DNA from: Phlebopus portentosus
Lineage: Eukaryota > Basidiomycota > Agaricomycetes > Boletales > Boletinellaceae
Direction of reading: 5' to 3'
DNA: 64,000 nt
Assembly: GCA_037892935.1 (NCBI GenBank)
Contig: JAYXKI010000002.1
Span: 1 to 64,000, forward strand
Part shown: piece by piece, positions 35,263 to 47,477 of the stretch
How the letters are laid out: every line of letters begins with the position of its first letter
Position numbering within the stretch: the first letter of the stretch is position 1
Notes under the pieces: generated by a model
Told to the model about the DNA's origin: nothing
What the model saw: only the letters and a program-made list of their open reading frames with translations
Databases searched by the model: none
Position numbers and translations under genes: made by a program

Positions 35263-37794
35263 ATGACGTTGTCGGGAAATATTAATGTCTTCACCTTGGT
35301 AGACCTCACGAAACCCATGCTAGACTTCCGCTCACACAGAAATACACCTGTGTTTGCCGTGACAGCAACAGGAGTTATTGCTTGGGTATGCTTTCGTCTA
35401 CTCCAGCGTGTCCGCGTGAAGTCGCTCGTACGTGGCCTTCCGGGACCGGATAATCCATCATGGCTCACTGGTACGCTAAAGCTTCCCGGAAAGATGAAAT
35501 TTAAATTGCTTCTATCCAGGCAACTTTCCCGAGATATACGACGTGCTAAACGTACGATGGCATCACGAAGCTGTACGACGATACGGGAAATTATTCCAGA
35601 TCAACGGCATGTTTGGCGTCAGTCTCTGGCATTTTGAGGATAAGCATGCCAAATTGGACATCTGACTTTTTGAACAGGACGAACAGCTGTATATAACCGA
35701 CCCGCGTGCAATGCACCAAGTTCTCGTCAAAGAGCACTCCATATTCGAAGAGCCTCAGTCCCTTCTTGTGTAAGCGTCTCACCTCCGTTCGCGATGTCCA
35801 TTCGGGTCCTTTACAACCATATAGAATGAATCGTGCTCTCATGGGTGATGGACTCCTTGCTACTCTTGGTGGGTGTATACGCTTTCCGCAAACACCAGCA
35901 TTGTCTCAAGCTTATAATATGATATGAAGGCGAGCATCATAAGAAGCAGCGCAAAGTCCTTAACCCTGTCTTCTCGGTAAAGCATATGCGCGGTCTCCTC
36001 CCCATCTTCTGGCCGATCACTCAGAAGGTAACTAATAAAAGCCAATGATAGTCTCAAGGCCGTACTCATCCCATCTGCAGCTTATTGGCGTCTTCGAAGC
36101 TAAGATTGCGCGCTCGGAAACAAATGGTATCACTGAAATAAATGTATACGAATGGGCTGGCCGTACCTCTCTGGAATTCATCGCTCAGGGCGGAGTTGGG
36201 ACAAGCCTTGACCAATTAGTAGATGGGGTGGATAGCGAATATTCGAAACTTGTCAAGGAAATGGTGTATGCATCGTCCATCAGTTTCCCTTAGAGGTGTT
36301 TGATAATGTCGTTTTCTCACGGCAGGCCAACGATCTCCCGGCTGCATGTTCCAATGCAGCTATTACCGATCGTCTATCCATTTTTTCACTTGCTTCCAAT
36401 CAAATTACGAAGTCTTATACTGAGGTATTCGCCTCTACCTGCAGTAAGTATTTTGTTTGTTTGTTTGGTTGGTTGATTCTGTCTGCTCATGCAAGTCATC
36501 GTGGAAGGTCCGCAAACTAGTACAGATCACCGATCGTCTTGAAGATACTAGCCGCACAGTGTTAAAAAACAGGCGAACAGCGGTACTCGCAGAGCTGACT
36601 GGACGACCGACCGAGAAGACAGATGACGTAACGGTTCACCACGAGCCTTCTCGGGATGTTCTTAGCGTTTTGTGTGAGCATGCCTTTTTTTAATATAATT
36701 TTTGCGAGACACATCAGTTGGACTAAACAAAGTTGTCTGCAATTTAGTACGTGCACAGTATCTAGCATCTGAAGCTGATCATCTTCCGGAATCCGAGATA
36801 ATTAGCCAGATAACGTACGTGCTAAAAATGCAAGGGTTTACTATGTGTTTACGAAATTTCGAAGAACGCTTTTATTCGCGGCACAAGATACGACGTCGTC
36901 CGCCCTCTCTCGCACTCTGCAAGTTCTCGCCATGCATCCAGAAGCGCAAGTGCATCTTCGACAGGAAGTCCGTCATGCAAAAGAGGCGGCAGACAGTGAC
37001 GAATCTGCGTTCGGAGATTATGACTCTCTCATGCGACTTCCATTCTTGGATGCAGTTGTGCGCGAGACATTGCGTCTGTACCCCCCTGTGAGCTGGGGAT
37101 GGCGTGTTGCACGGGCTGTGACCACCCTGCCGTTGTACCGTCCCATCGAGCTAACGAAGGGCCCTCGTAAAGGTGAACTAATTACAAGTATTCCAGTTGC
37201 GAAAAATCAGCAAGTCGTGACTGGTATCGCTGCTGCGCAACGTGATGAAAATGTCTGGGGGGAGGATGCAGACGTCTGGCGACCAGAGCGTTGGCTAGAT
37301 GGTAGAGTATACGAGGACAATCCTGCGGAAGATGGGGACGAGTTCAAGACGGACTTACGTCCGGTATCCGCTCTGGTTGATAAGGATGCCCGCTATCCTG
37401 GTGTTTATTCTGGAATGTGAGCGAATCGCATCCTTCAACTCCCGCTTGCATATTCATCTGTTTTCAGGATGACGTTCTCTGGAGGTGCCCGCTCATGCAT
37501 GTGAGTGACCTGATAGTTTCAGCATCATCAGTTGAACTAACGCCCTTCATTCAGTGGATTCAAGTTTGCCTTACTTGCCTTAAGTGAGCCATCTCTTGCT
37601 TCTGCTGATCTGCCGCTCATCTCAATCTCATTTCTCTGTCAGAGCTACAGCTCGCAGCACTGGTTGACCGGTTCCAATTTGCGCTACCTGATGAAGAAAT
37701 CGTGTGGAATATGAATCACATCGCTGCACCTACCGTGCGGGGACGAGAGTCGGAAGGAGCGCAAATGCCGTTGAGGGTGTCGATCGCAGCGTGA
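35263..37794 (+). CDS. Cytochrome P450 monooxygenase (first)
   Basis: This is a membrane-bound fungal P450; its layout resembles multi-intron Agaricomycete families. ATG 35263 was chosen because a hydrophobic anchor (FAVTATGVIAWVCF) and the Pro-rich hinge GLPGPDNP follow. Then come IYDVLNVRWHHEAVRRYGKL, YITDPRAMHQVLVKEHSIFE and KQRKVLNPVFSVKHMRGLLP. The I-helix oxygen-binding segment is FAAQDTTSSALSRTL. The ExxR motif is VVRETLRLYPPVSWG, the PERF-like part is WRPERWL, and the heme loop is FSGGARSCIGFKFALL with the Cys ligand. More than ten introns are needed; all junctions inspected were standard. It ends SIAA. It looks functional; the substrate cannot be inferred and no biosynthetic cluster is evident. 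Confidence 0.9.
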
Positions 37795-39872
37795 TTATAC
37801 CGTGTATTCCGAGATATCATCCCAGCTCTTTTTGTGGCCTATATCTTCGTTAAAATTTACTGGGTAACTGTCATTATACTTCCGCCGAGCATGACGTCAG
37901 ATTGTAATAAATTTGTCATACAAATATTATTGATTGATTGTGCCTTGTCTAGAAAAAACATGGATACGTGCTAGCAGATATACGTATATAGTTCCGGGTC
38001 CGGAAGTAAATTGGAATTATTCTCCTTAGATATTTGGTGTCTGGCAGTTGACTAGCAGGGCTAATCCAGAGGGTTCTAGGTTGTAAAATAAATGTAAAGT
38101 GTAAAGATAAGGAGACTCCGACAAAGAAGAGGCGGAGTACCGGGGTCGGGTGGAAGATGGAGCGAATTTGCAAAACACGGGAAGAAAACGACGATCATCG
38201 CGGAGAACGGAGAAATATACTCACGGAGTGGGGTTTTTCTGGAAAGTTGTACAGAGATCAAGGGCTGAACGACGGTATTGAGATACAACAGACGTCAGTG
38301 GCAGAGCCATGCTGATAAGCCCCGTCCCCGTATTGTAGATAGCACTCGCAGTGACCACAATATCTGGTCAGATGAATTGACACATAAGATATATATATGG
38401 ATCGGTTCAATCGGACACAGCGAGGTCTGAGAGGCAGACAGGGAATGGAATGCGAGATTCCGGACCGAAAGAGCAATCTGAAAATGAAATGGAAAGGCGC
38501 CAAGCGTCACACTTGGTCACACGCATTGAAACAGGTCCGCCCAAATCTCCCTCAGGCTCAGCTCATGTCTTCTCCTCTCACTCTCTTGACCACCACTATA
38601 GCCTCCTCCTCCTTCTCGGGTCTTCGCTGCTTTGTAGTCTTTCAACGTGCCGACGCGTTCTTCACCCCGACGAGTGCGTTGACGCACGCTCGAAATCTGT
38701 CTTACCTCGGTCGGGCATCATTCCGAGCTCGCTCTACTGGTGCCCCGCCTCCAAGACTCTCTTACCGTTCTTCTCCGGTACCTGTCACCCTTATAGCGCC
38801 GACGTGGACCTGGATCCACCCTCGAGTTACCAGGACGGCGGCATTAACTATCTCAAGATTGACTGCCCGGAGGCCCAAAAAGCTTCGAGTGAAAGGGCGC
38901 AATAACAGTGTATGTCTGTCGGTATGCTTTGCTTTACATTCGTCCTGTTTCTATCGCTTGCTCGATGACATAGCACGCAAAAGCGCGCAGAAGCTAAATG
39001 CAAACTTCTCGAATAAAGTATCAAAACGTCCGAATCTGGACACTGCTCATACCTTCCGCTTTGCTTGTTTGCGCTTCCCCTCGTTTTATATCATCATGCA
39101 TATGATTTGTCTCGTATTTCTCTCTGCGACTTTCGTTAGCCTCGATACCCTTGTTCGTCCAGTATTGACTCATCTGTTTTCTCTAGCGACTGTACGAGTT
39201 CGTATTGACGAACAACTTTTTGGCACCAGTTGTGGCGTAACTGAGGTGCCCATAGTTCCCATTCCTTCCACGCGCTTTGTTCTACAGGAAATTTTGATTT
39301 GAACTGGTGAGTATCGCTTTTCAGTTCACGATTTGAATGTCAGCCATTAGTGCTTTGACTGGTCTCAGTCTTTTGCTCCATTCTCTGTCCTGGCTCTCCT
39401 TTGGCGTCAGCCGCGTTGTTTCATGCCCCATTTCTAACTTCCGGGACACTGTTTCGCCTGTTCATGCAGTCGATCGCGGCTCAGAGAATCTCCTTGTATC
39501 CGTAAAATTGAATTGACCTAGCTGAGTGGCGGCGGCGGCGGCATCGGCGGCGACGCGACCTCATCCTCATCTTTCACTTCACTTTCATCCAGCAGCACCG
39601 CACACATTATTCGCCTTGAACCGTCCCCGCCTACCCCAGACGCTCTTCGCTTTCCCTCATCGCGGTGGTCAACTTCTACCTTCCTCTTGTTTCCCGTGGC
39701 CGTCGCCTATTTTCGTTTCGCCCTCTTTCTTTCTTACTTCGCTGGATTCATTATCTCAATCAGAAGTGTTGCAGCGACACTGACGCTTCATATTTTTGCA
39801 GCTTTTGCAGGTGCTATCGGTCAATCATCGCTCATTGACACTTTTCTCGAATCTGGAGGAGATTCTACGAAT
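37795..39872. promoter_or_regulatory. Long upstream region of the GAC1-like gene
   Basis: Two kilobases without a convincing gene. A 301-residue open frame (38397-39302) is Arg/Ser-rich, has no domain and sits in pyrimidine-rich DNA, so I do not call it. A GGC trinucleotide run occurs at 39525-39540. Much of the last 400 bases is CT-rich, as in fungal promoters and 5' leaders, and a 5'-UTR intron is possible. Confidence 0.4.
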
Positions 39873-42800
39873 ATGCCGTATATCGTCCCGTCCACGTCTT
39901 CCTCCACTACTTCTAGCACTATAACCCCGCCACACTCTCCTTCTCGCCCACCGTTAGCGTTATCGATCGCACTGGCTAGTCCGGCACCCGTTCCTGCGCC
40001 GACACCGTTCAAGCCCTCCGAGATCCCTACTTCTCCCAGATCCAATTCATGTTTCGGATTCGGTCATCAATCCTTTGGTTCTGCTGACATTGAAATGTCG
40101 TCCCGAGGCCCAGTGCAACAACATCCACCGCTCATTAAGGCTCTGTCTGACTCCGGGACTCGAACCTCTGCGACTGTGACCAGTCCTTCAGATGACAAGG
40201 GCAGTTTGCCTCCTTCTCATTCGCCGCCCATGCGTCGTTCGGCGTCTGCTTCGAGTGCGTCTCCCATGCCTACTAGGTTGCAACAGTCCAATACAGCAGG
40301 GAATAGTTTACCGCATGTCCCCCGGCGCCGGACTGGTAGCCCATTTTCGATAGTGGAGGACTTGAGTTCGCCTCCCCGCGGGCGCTCGCGCTCGCGCTTT
40401 GTCCTTGGGAGTGAGGAAAGCGGCAGTAGTAGTAGCGAAGGGCGTAGAAGAGGCACAGCAAAGGCAAATTCTGGGAGCGCGGAAGGGTCAGGAGAGACGG
40501 AAGAACGCGTTGCTCGTAAGCGTCCTATAAGCGCTGAGCGCTCGTCGCTAAAGTTTACTTCTTCCCCTCTTCCTCTTTCCCCTTCTACTTGCCGGTCAGG
40601 CATCGTAGACTCCACCGCGTCAGATTCCGAGGCCTCTGACTGCATGACGCCCACTCAAAACCGAATAGCTCAAGGAATACACAAATTAGAGGTGGCAGTG
40701 AATATCAAGAATTCGCAGAACAAAGAAAATGGTCAATCTACTTTTGCTGGGATCGCACCTCGGGCTCGGAGAGGTCGTCATAAGGACTGTGCGCGACGAC
40801 TGACATTTGGGAGTGACTCAGAAGATGAGGTCCGTTCGTTCTGTTTGTTTTATTTCTTCTGTTGCTAATGGTCTAAATCAGGTCGGCCAATCAAAAAGAG
40901 AGACTTCAACCATTTCATTCCCTACTTCTAGTCCCCCGAGCCCTCCTCCGTGCATTGCGGTAAATACACCGACTCCAGAGATGTCCCCGTTTACGTCACC
41001 ACATCAAGATGGTAGTCCCAAGAGTTTTGCGGGAAAGAGGGCAAATGCAGGGTCCCTCCGTCTTGATTTTTCGTTTGGAGCTCGATCAGGAGAATCAGAT
41101 GGTACTGCCCTTGATAGAAGCAAACATCCGATTGAACATGGACGAACGCTTTCAGAGTCTGCGTCGTTGAACAGTATGCCGCTTATACGCAAGAAGTCGG
41201 GTGAAGTTGTTAGACCGTCGCTCAAAACACGCTCATCGTCTGCGAGTTCCGCTCGTCAACGTCCATCCTTCTCGCTTGGCGACATCTCTTCGCTGGCTAT
41301 GAGTAGCCCGAGTATCAGTGCGCCAGCAACGCCTTCTACTCCAGCGAAGATGGTCCACTTCGACGCGCAGCTTGAGCATGTAAGGGTTTTCAAATCCACG
41401 TCCCGGCCTGTAGCAGTGAGCCGCGATGGAAGCCCCACGTACGATGACACGACCAGTGGTGGAGAAGGCGATTCAGCGTCAGAGGGTCCTTCGTTAGCGG
41501 ACTTTGTTCCACGGCCTCGACCAAGACGTCTCGTGCCTGGCGGTACTGCAGGCGAAGAGAGGAGGCAGTCCGCCGCGTATTGATGATGCGTGTTCTTAAC
41601 ATGCCAAAACGTGATTTGAGTATGGATGAAGCAGATGTTCGCCTAGAGGGCTTGCATCTAGCCGATGACGCGGCCAGTGTCCAGGGCATCGTACGCGTTC
41701 GAAATATAGCGTTCGAAAAGACGGTCGCGGTGCGCTTTACCTTTGATGGATGGCAAACGACTAGCGAGGTACTTGCACGGTGGTCGGAATCATATGTGCC
41801 ACGAAATATTGTCATGTCTTCAGCGCCGAGAATCAGGGCAGTTTCGACCCCGGTACCCGGTTCGAAGACGGATGAAGCCTCAGTGCCGACGTTTGATCGG
41901 TTTACCTTCTCTATTCGTCTGGCCGATTTGCTTCTACGAATTGATGAGAAGACGCTTGTGCTTGCTATTCGTTATTGCTCTGCTGGTCGCGAGATATGGG
42001 ACAATAATGATGGACAAAACTATCGTGTCGTATTTGAGCGACGACCACAGCATTCGCTGACCCTTTCTGGCCCTGCAGTCGTCCCTCCGGGTCCTGATGG
42101 GTCTAAGGAAAAGAGTAAAGGTGCTGATGCTAACAATCGGCCTGGTGGTGCCGGCGCTGCCCCGTCGAATAGCGGCACCTCAAGCGGAGACAAATCAAGC
42201 TCGTTGAATTTTAGTGCTTCTATGTCATCAGATAAGGTCCCTGCTAATGCAGTCTCGAAGCTCAAGGACACTAGACCGCTCTCTTCTGCAAAGAAGATTT
42301 CCGACCTCTCGTCGCGCTACGACATCGATTCATCTCTCAAAAATCCGTCTACTTGGAAGCCGGCATTTGAGCAATTGCGCACATGGGCGAGCCCGCGTGA
42401 CGATACCAAAGTTACACGTCCAAAGATTCCATGGTCGACAAATGTATCATACAATCGTGAACCGTCAGGGAAGTTCGTGGCAGAATTCTTCAAGACACGC
42501 CCATTTGAAAGTCGCAATGTGAGCTTTGGCACTCGAGACATCGCACGTGGGTCGCCACGTGACCTTGATCGTGAATCGCTTAAGCTTGACGACTCGGATG
42601 TCGAGAGGTATGGCCGGGCACGCTGTGCTACTGCAAACGAAGCTTCTACTCCTATAGGCATACCTTTATCTCGCTTTCCTGGAGGCTCGACCGCGTTTGT
42701 CTCCCCTCCTTCGGGTTGGATCCACTCTGGTCAAGAGCATCATGTGCGGAACCATCACCGTTCTTCGTACTTTGACGATTGGGCATCATCTGGTTATTCA

Positions 42801-43594
42801 GCATCACACTTTGGTACAGGCAAGGCACGTTTGACGCCGCCTGGCACACCTGGCTCGCTCGCTGTTTCATTACTATCTGGTCCTGATATGGGTCCGTTGC
42901 AATTCGACTCTGCTTCGCATCCACCGTCGCATAGCTCGCGAGGATTATTGCACCCGTCTCCTGGACGTCGTAATTCATTCCCGCCATTACTGCCTGCTTT
43001 AAATGGGGTAGCTGGCGCCGGACTTGGCCTGATGACTTCAGATCCACTCACAGGCAGGTTACGCAATCTTGACCAGCCTCCGAGTGATAGCGAAGCTTCA
43101 ACGCCTTCGATTGCGTCTGTGTCTTCTCCGACGATGACTGCCTCACCTTCTTCACCTCCGGAGTTCCCCTCTATGGCGCCCTTAGTTCAGGTAGACTGGA
43201 CCGCTCCGGATAGTGCATCAATAGATACTAACAGCTATAAAGCCTTTGTGAATAGGTAAGGACGTCAAACACTAGATGCTTCAACTTTGCTGATGTACTT
43301 GGTTACTATAGCTTTTGTTTCTATCAGGGCAGTCTAGAAATACCTGGGTCAGAGATGCGACGGGCACACTCCGCATCAGAGGTTCAGGATCTACTTTCAA
43401 CTCCTCCTCCGTCGTCGGGAGAATCATATCCAATCTTTAAGGGCCCTGCTCCGGTTTCTTCAGGTTTTGGTTCTTGCACGACCACTCCCACCGCAAGCCC
43501 AGGGTCTCTAAGTCCCGTTGCCATTCCAGAACCTCCGACATCCGCAGGGCTGCTGGAGACCGAGGCTGGACTGTCGACGCAAGTCCGCTGCTGA
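39873..43594 (+). CDS. Protein phosphatase 1 glycogen-targeting subunit, GAC1-like
   Basis: This is a regulatory subunit that brings PP1 to glycogen and so controls glycogen synthase. The exons 39873-40829, 40882-41567, 41621-43255 and 43312-43594 close to 1186 residues. The first 550 residues are Ser/Pro-rich and disordered. A PP1-docking RVxF motif is visible as PAKMVHFDAQ (Lys-Met-Val-His-Phe). A CBM21 glycogen-binding domain follows: GIVRVRNIAFEKTVAVRFTF, GWQTTSEV, DRFTFSIRLADLL, LVLAIRYCSAGREIWDNNDG and QNYRVVFER. The rest is disordered, with a conserved-looking piece AFVNSFCFYQGSLE near the end. Two introns have unusual GTCCG donors, and without the second (41568-41620) the frame would be broken. 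It resembles yeast GAC1/PIG family order, motif then CBM21. Confidence 0.87.
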
Positions 43595-44929
43595 CCACTT
43601 GATGTTGGTCCTTGGATCTAGCACTCTAGTCTCCCCTTAAAGGATAATATCTTCGACTTTCCAGCGAAGATAACGATATCTTCATGAGAACATCACGATC
43701 CGCATGGCCTCTATCACCGTACACAATCTCCCAGAATCTATACTATTATCTCCCAAAAGTCTTGTTTATCACATTATCGATCTTTATTCAGCTACTGTTG
43801 TATGTTCCGTTTGTTTGTTTGTTTGTTGTACACATAGTAAGCGAGATATCGCCTTTCTATTCTTGGATTTCTTCCCCTCTCTGACTTCAGACACGAACAG
43901 TCTATCACAGCATTTCTTTACTATATTGACATCGTATGATGTAATCCATGGCATTCTACGACACGTATTTGTACGGCTCTGTAATGTGTATTTTTTTTTT
44001 CAACTACATGATGTCTTGTTGCGTTGCGAAAGAAAATCTGTAAGCTTGCGATAGCGACCGAAGGCGGAATTATCCGGCTTCCTTGCAAACTTCTAACCCA
44101 CCATGATCCTTCTAGCTTCGAACGTTATCTACCTCTTGGAATGTCGTGCACCTATACGAAATTAAAGTCCTTTCCCTCACAGATCCGCTCTCTATATCCG
44201 TGTAGGTGCCACTACTTATTGTATGTAGGATAAAGAGCACGTCGCGTGCGTACGTGTACAGTATGTTTTCATTTTTCTCTTAGTTCCTTCAAGTTATTCT
44301 GATCAGTCGCGAATAGCGAGTATCAAGCTCGTTACCGCCGAGTGTCTCCACTCCATCAAGGGCCTATAGGTCCTAGAACTATACTGTGTCCAGTTTTGCT
44401 ATCTACACCGGATCAGGCGTTTATTCGAAGATCAATGCCCAGCCCCTAGGTAAATTTACTCGACGCTATTTTGATATTTCCGACGAAGCTATGCCGCGTA
44501 CTGCTAACACTTGCATCATGACACAGTCCAACTGCTTGCTTGCCACGCGATGAACTTTACAGGCTGCTCCTCGTGATCCAATCGTTCTGTTCTCCGCTGT
44601 TCTCTTATTGCTAGCAAATCATCGTCTTGAGGTATATCTAGACTTTAACGGTGCCTCTTCTGTACTCGAGAAAGCAGTGCTCGGAAGGCGCTAACTTCAT
44701 CCGAGAGCAGCTAGGTCGCGATCTCCAAAGACGCCATGATAGAAGCCAGTGGGAAGACTACTGGCTCGGCGGGCATCGAATGTGGTCAGTGCTTCCTAGC
44801 GCTATGTATTCTAATTTGCACTTATAAGGTGAGCTTCAAAGCTCGACTTCTATTGACCATCGCGCCTCGCTCCCGCATATTGTTCTAGATACGCTAGGAG
44901 ACCCCCCCCACACACACACACACTTCCCC
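43595..44929. other. Intergenic, with a CA microsatellite
   Basis: No gene was recognised. A C-run followed by a (CA)n tract lies at about 44902-44923, immediately before the first DUF6533-type gene. TTTGT repeats occur near 43815. Confidence 0.55.
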
Positions 44930-46520
44930 ATGGCGTTGACTATCTCTCCGAGCATGGTCCCGACATTTGTCAAAGACTTTACCATATCCCAATATTTCCA
45001 GGGTGCGACCATGACTTGCCTGGTTTATGATACCTGTACGTCGTATGCATCGTTCGCTTCGTCGTGACGCTCAAGCACTTTCGCATAGTAATCACGCTTG
45101 ATCGAGAGGTATGCAGCCCTTCCTCTGACTTTGAAAACAGTTTCTGAACAGCTGCTAGGCGAAACACTTCTGGGTATGTACCCAGAAGCACTTTCACCGT
45201 TGCATCCGTGCCTTGCTTACTAGTTCGGCTTAAGACATCCCCTAAGAAACTCGTTTCAGTTGTATACTTCATGGTATGCCCATAGAAATCATTACTGCTT
45301 ACGCTAAATGGGTTCCTTAGAATCGGTATTCTGGTATCTTTGGAGAAATCGCGAGAATTGTCTGTAAGTGCTTTTTTTCTACCTGAAGTGTATATAAAGA
45401 ACTTCATGATCTTTGCTAAAGATTATACATATTCAAATACACGGGAAGTGTGAGTTCTGCGAGTCAGTTTTTATATGATGATACTAATATATTCTCCAAA
45501 GGTGTAAGCATAGTTATTTTCTCGTATTCACTCAGGATACAATGTGACAATGACCACAGGCAAATTTGCGATGTGGACCAGAGTCACTTCAGGCGGGTTT
45601 ACTCATTTCGATCCAAGTGCACGTTGGACTCACAGCTACCTCTCGCAGATCTGCTCACCATCATTCTGATAGATTGTAGATATCTTTTCTTGCAATTCTG
45701 TGAAATAGGATATGTATAATATTTCTGCAGATATCCTCATGATCCGTGTCATTGCGTTATATTCTCGAGGTGCGTTAAATATAGCCATGAGCGAATTATA
45801 TCTTTGCTGAAACCGGAGATAGCACGATTCTTAACACTTGTACTTCAAGTGCTTCTCGTTATAGAGGCGATCTTGATGCTTGGTATGATGGTCCACATCA
45901 GTCTAGCCGAAGGCCGTAAGTCAATTTTGCGTTTGATTCATAGATGTGGTTCTGATTAATCTCCCAAGTCACTATAAAAACGTTTGCAAAGGGGCTCACT
46001 GTATGCGGGGAGACGAACAATGTTGTTGGCTTTGGGATAGTATGGTGGTGAGCTCAGCATTGCAACATCGGCCTTCGCAGAGTTTAATGATGTATTTTCC
46101 GAGAAGGTCCATTCCGATGGTATATAGCGCCATCTTGTTCTTGTTGGCTCTGTATAAAGCAATCGTGTACTGGAAGGGAAATCGAAGCTTTGAAGGTTCT
46201 ACTCTGATCAGGGTGCTTATTCAAGATCAGATCATCTATTTCCTATTGTGAGTACGGTGTATTCTCTACCGGTGAAAGTCTCTAATGACGTTCCAAGAGC
46301 AATTACCTGCAACTTCCTCAACGTGCTGGAGTTCAAACTCAGGGTATCTAATGGCCTCCTATCTGCTTTGCTGGATACTCTCGGAAGTCCAGCATTCCTT
46401 TGTATCTTCGGGAGTCGTATGCTTCTGAATCTGAAGGAAGCGGCAGAGAAGGGGAACTATAGCACTGACCAGAATGAATTTACTTGGGAGACTGAGATGT
46501 CTACGATACGATTCTCGTAG
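44930..46520 (+). CDS. DUF6533-type multi-pass membrane protein, copy A (possibly decaying)
   Basis: Members of this Agaricomycete family have an N-terminal DUF6533 segment and about seven membrane helices; their function is unknown. The start MALTISPSMVPTFVKDFTIS at 44930 leads to YFQGATMTCLVYDT, then tiny exons VITLDRE and AKHFW. Further on are DLLTIILID, DILMIRVIALYSR, SIPMVYSAILFLLALYKAIV and TLIRVLIQDQIIYFLL. The last exon encodes NVLEFKLRVSNGLLSALLDT and ends near EMSTIRFS. The second and third helices after AKHFW cannot be placed without stops, so copy A may be a pseudogene. It is a tandem duplicate of 47478-49074, with near-identical last exons. Confidence 0.55.
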
Positions 46521-47477
46521 CTTTTATCTGGACCGAAATATTATTGTCATTGTTCATGGTGTAGTTCTCTAAAGATTTGCTGCAACAGTAGTATTCACTC
46601 TTCCCTTCTCTTTGAGCCTCATCCCCTGAATAAGACCGTGACACATAATTATAGTCCTGTATGTCCGTGTATGATGGGTAGATTAGTTAATGTGCCTATA
46701 TATCAGATTCACGTAATAAGAGCTATCTGTGTTCAGGAATTGATCGAAGGAAGATTTCATTCACGCTTACCAGTATGATCGCCGAATACTTGAATTTCCC
46801 ACAGAATATTTTCAAGCTCAGTCTCTCGTTTCTACTCCCGACCACACCGGCCTGTTCGTAAACGGCGTTGGTCGTCCATCTGCAATTCTACGTCGGTATG
46901 CGGAAGAATCCAGCGAAGCATCAGGACCGAAAGATTTACTCACAGAAGCGCCAGGTCACATCCAATCAAGATTCGTGTAGCAGCTATCTCGTTAACTCGT
47001 GCGACCTGTTGGGCACTTCATTCACCGGTCCGATTACAGGCATCGCCGTAATGCTCCTTTCTCATCGCAGGCGAACGAACGACAATGCTATATCCAGATT
47101 CCACGCGGCTTTGGTGAACACGCTGCATCATCGTCTTGATCGTTTCAAGCTATCTATGGTCATCGCAAGTGCTTTTCTCAGCCATGAAACTATCTCGCTG
47201 GTGCACTGATGTCTATCTGTCATCAGTCGCTTCAAAAGCTTGTATTTTTAGTAACTTCAGTGATTCTCCTAACTGTTAGGAGGAACGACAATGTGTGACT
47301 CGAACATCCAGGAAGCGGTATGGATCATAATCATGCTGCAGCCTGGATTCCAATGAGTTCGTCCGCTCTACTTCAAATGCGACCCTGGATGAAGACTAAC
47401 TATGCATCATCCCGACCCTCCCGCATTCAGGTGTCGCCTACTCTGTACTCTACCCAAGGACCTAGGCACAGGTTAAC
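46521..47477. other. Intergenic between the DUF6533-type copies
   Basis: No family features were found. An open frame at 46868-47209 lacks recognisable motifs. Confidence 0.45.

Noticed and set aside
38397..39302. 301-codon open frame upstream of the GAC1-like gene
   Set aside because: It has no recognisable domain, is rich in Arg/Ser from CT-rich DNA, and sits where the promoter and leader of the next gene are expected.
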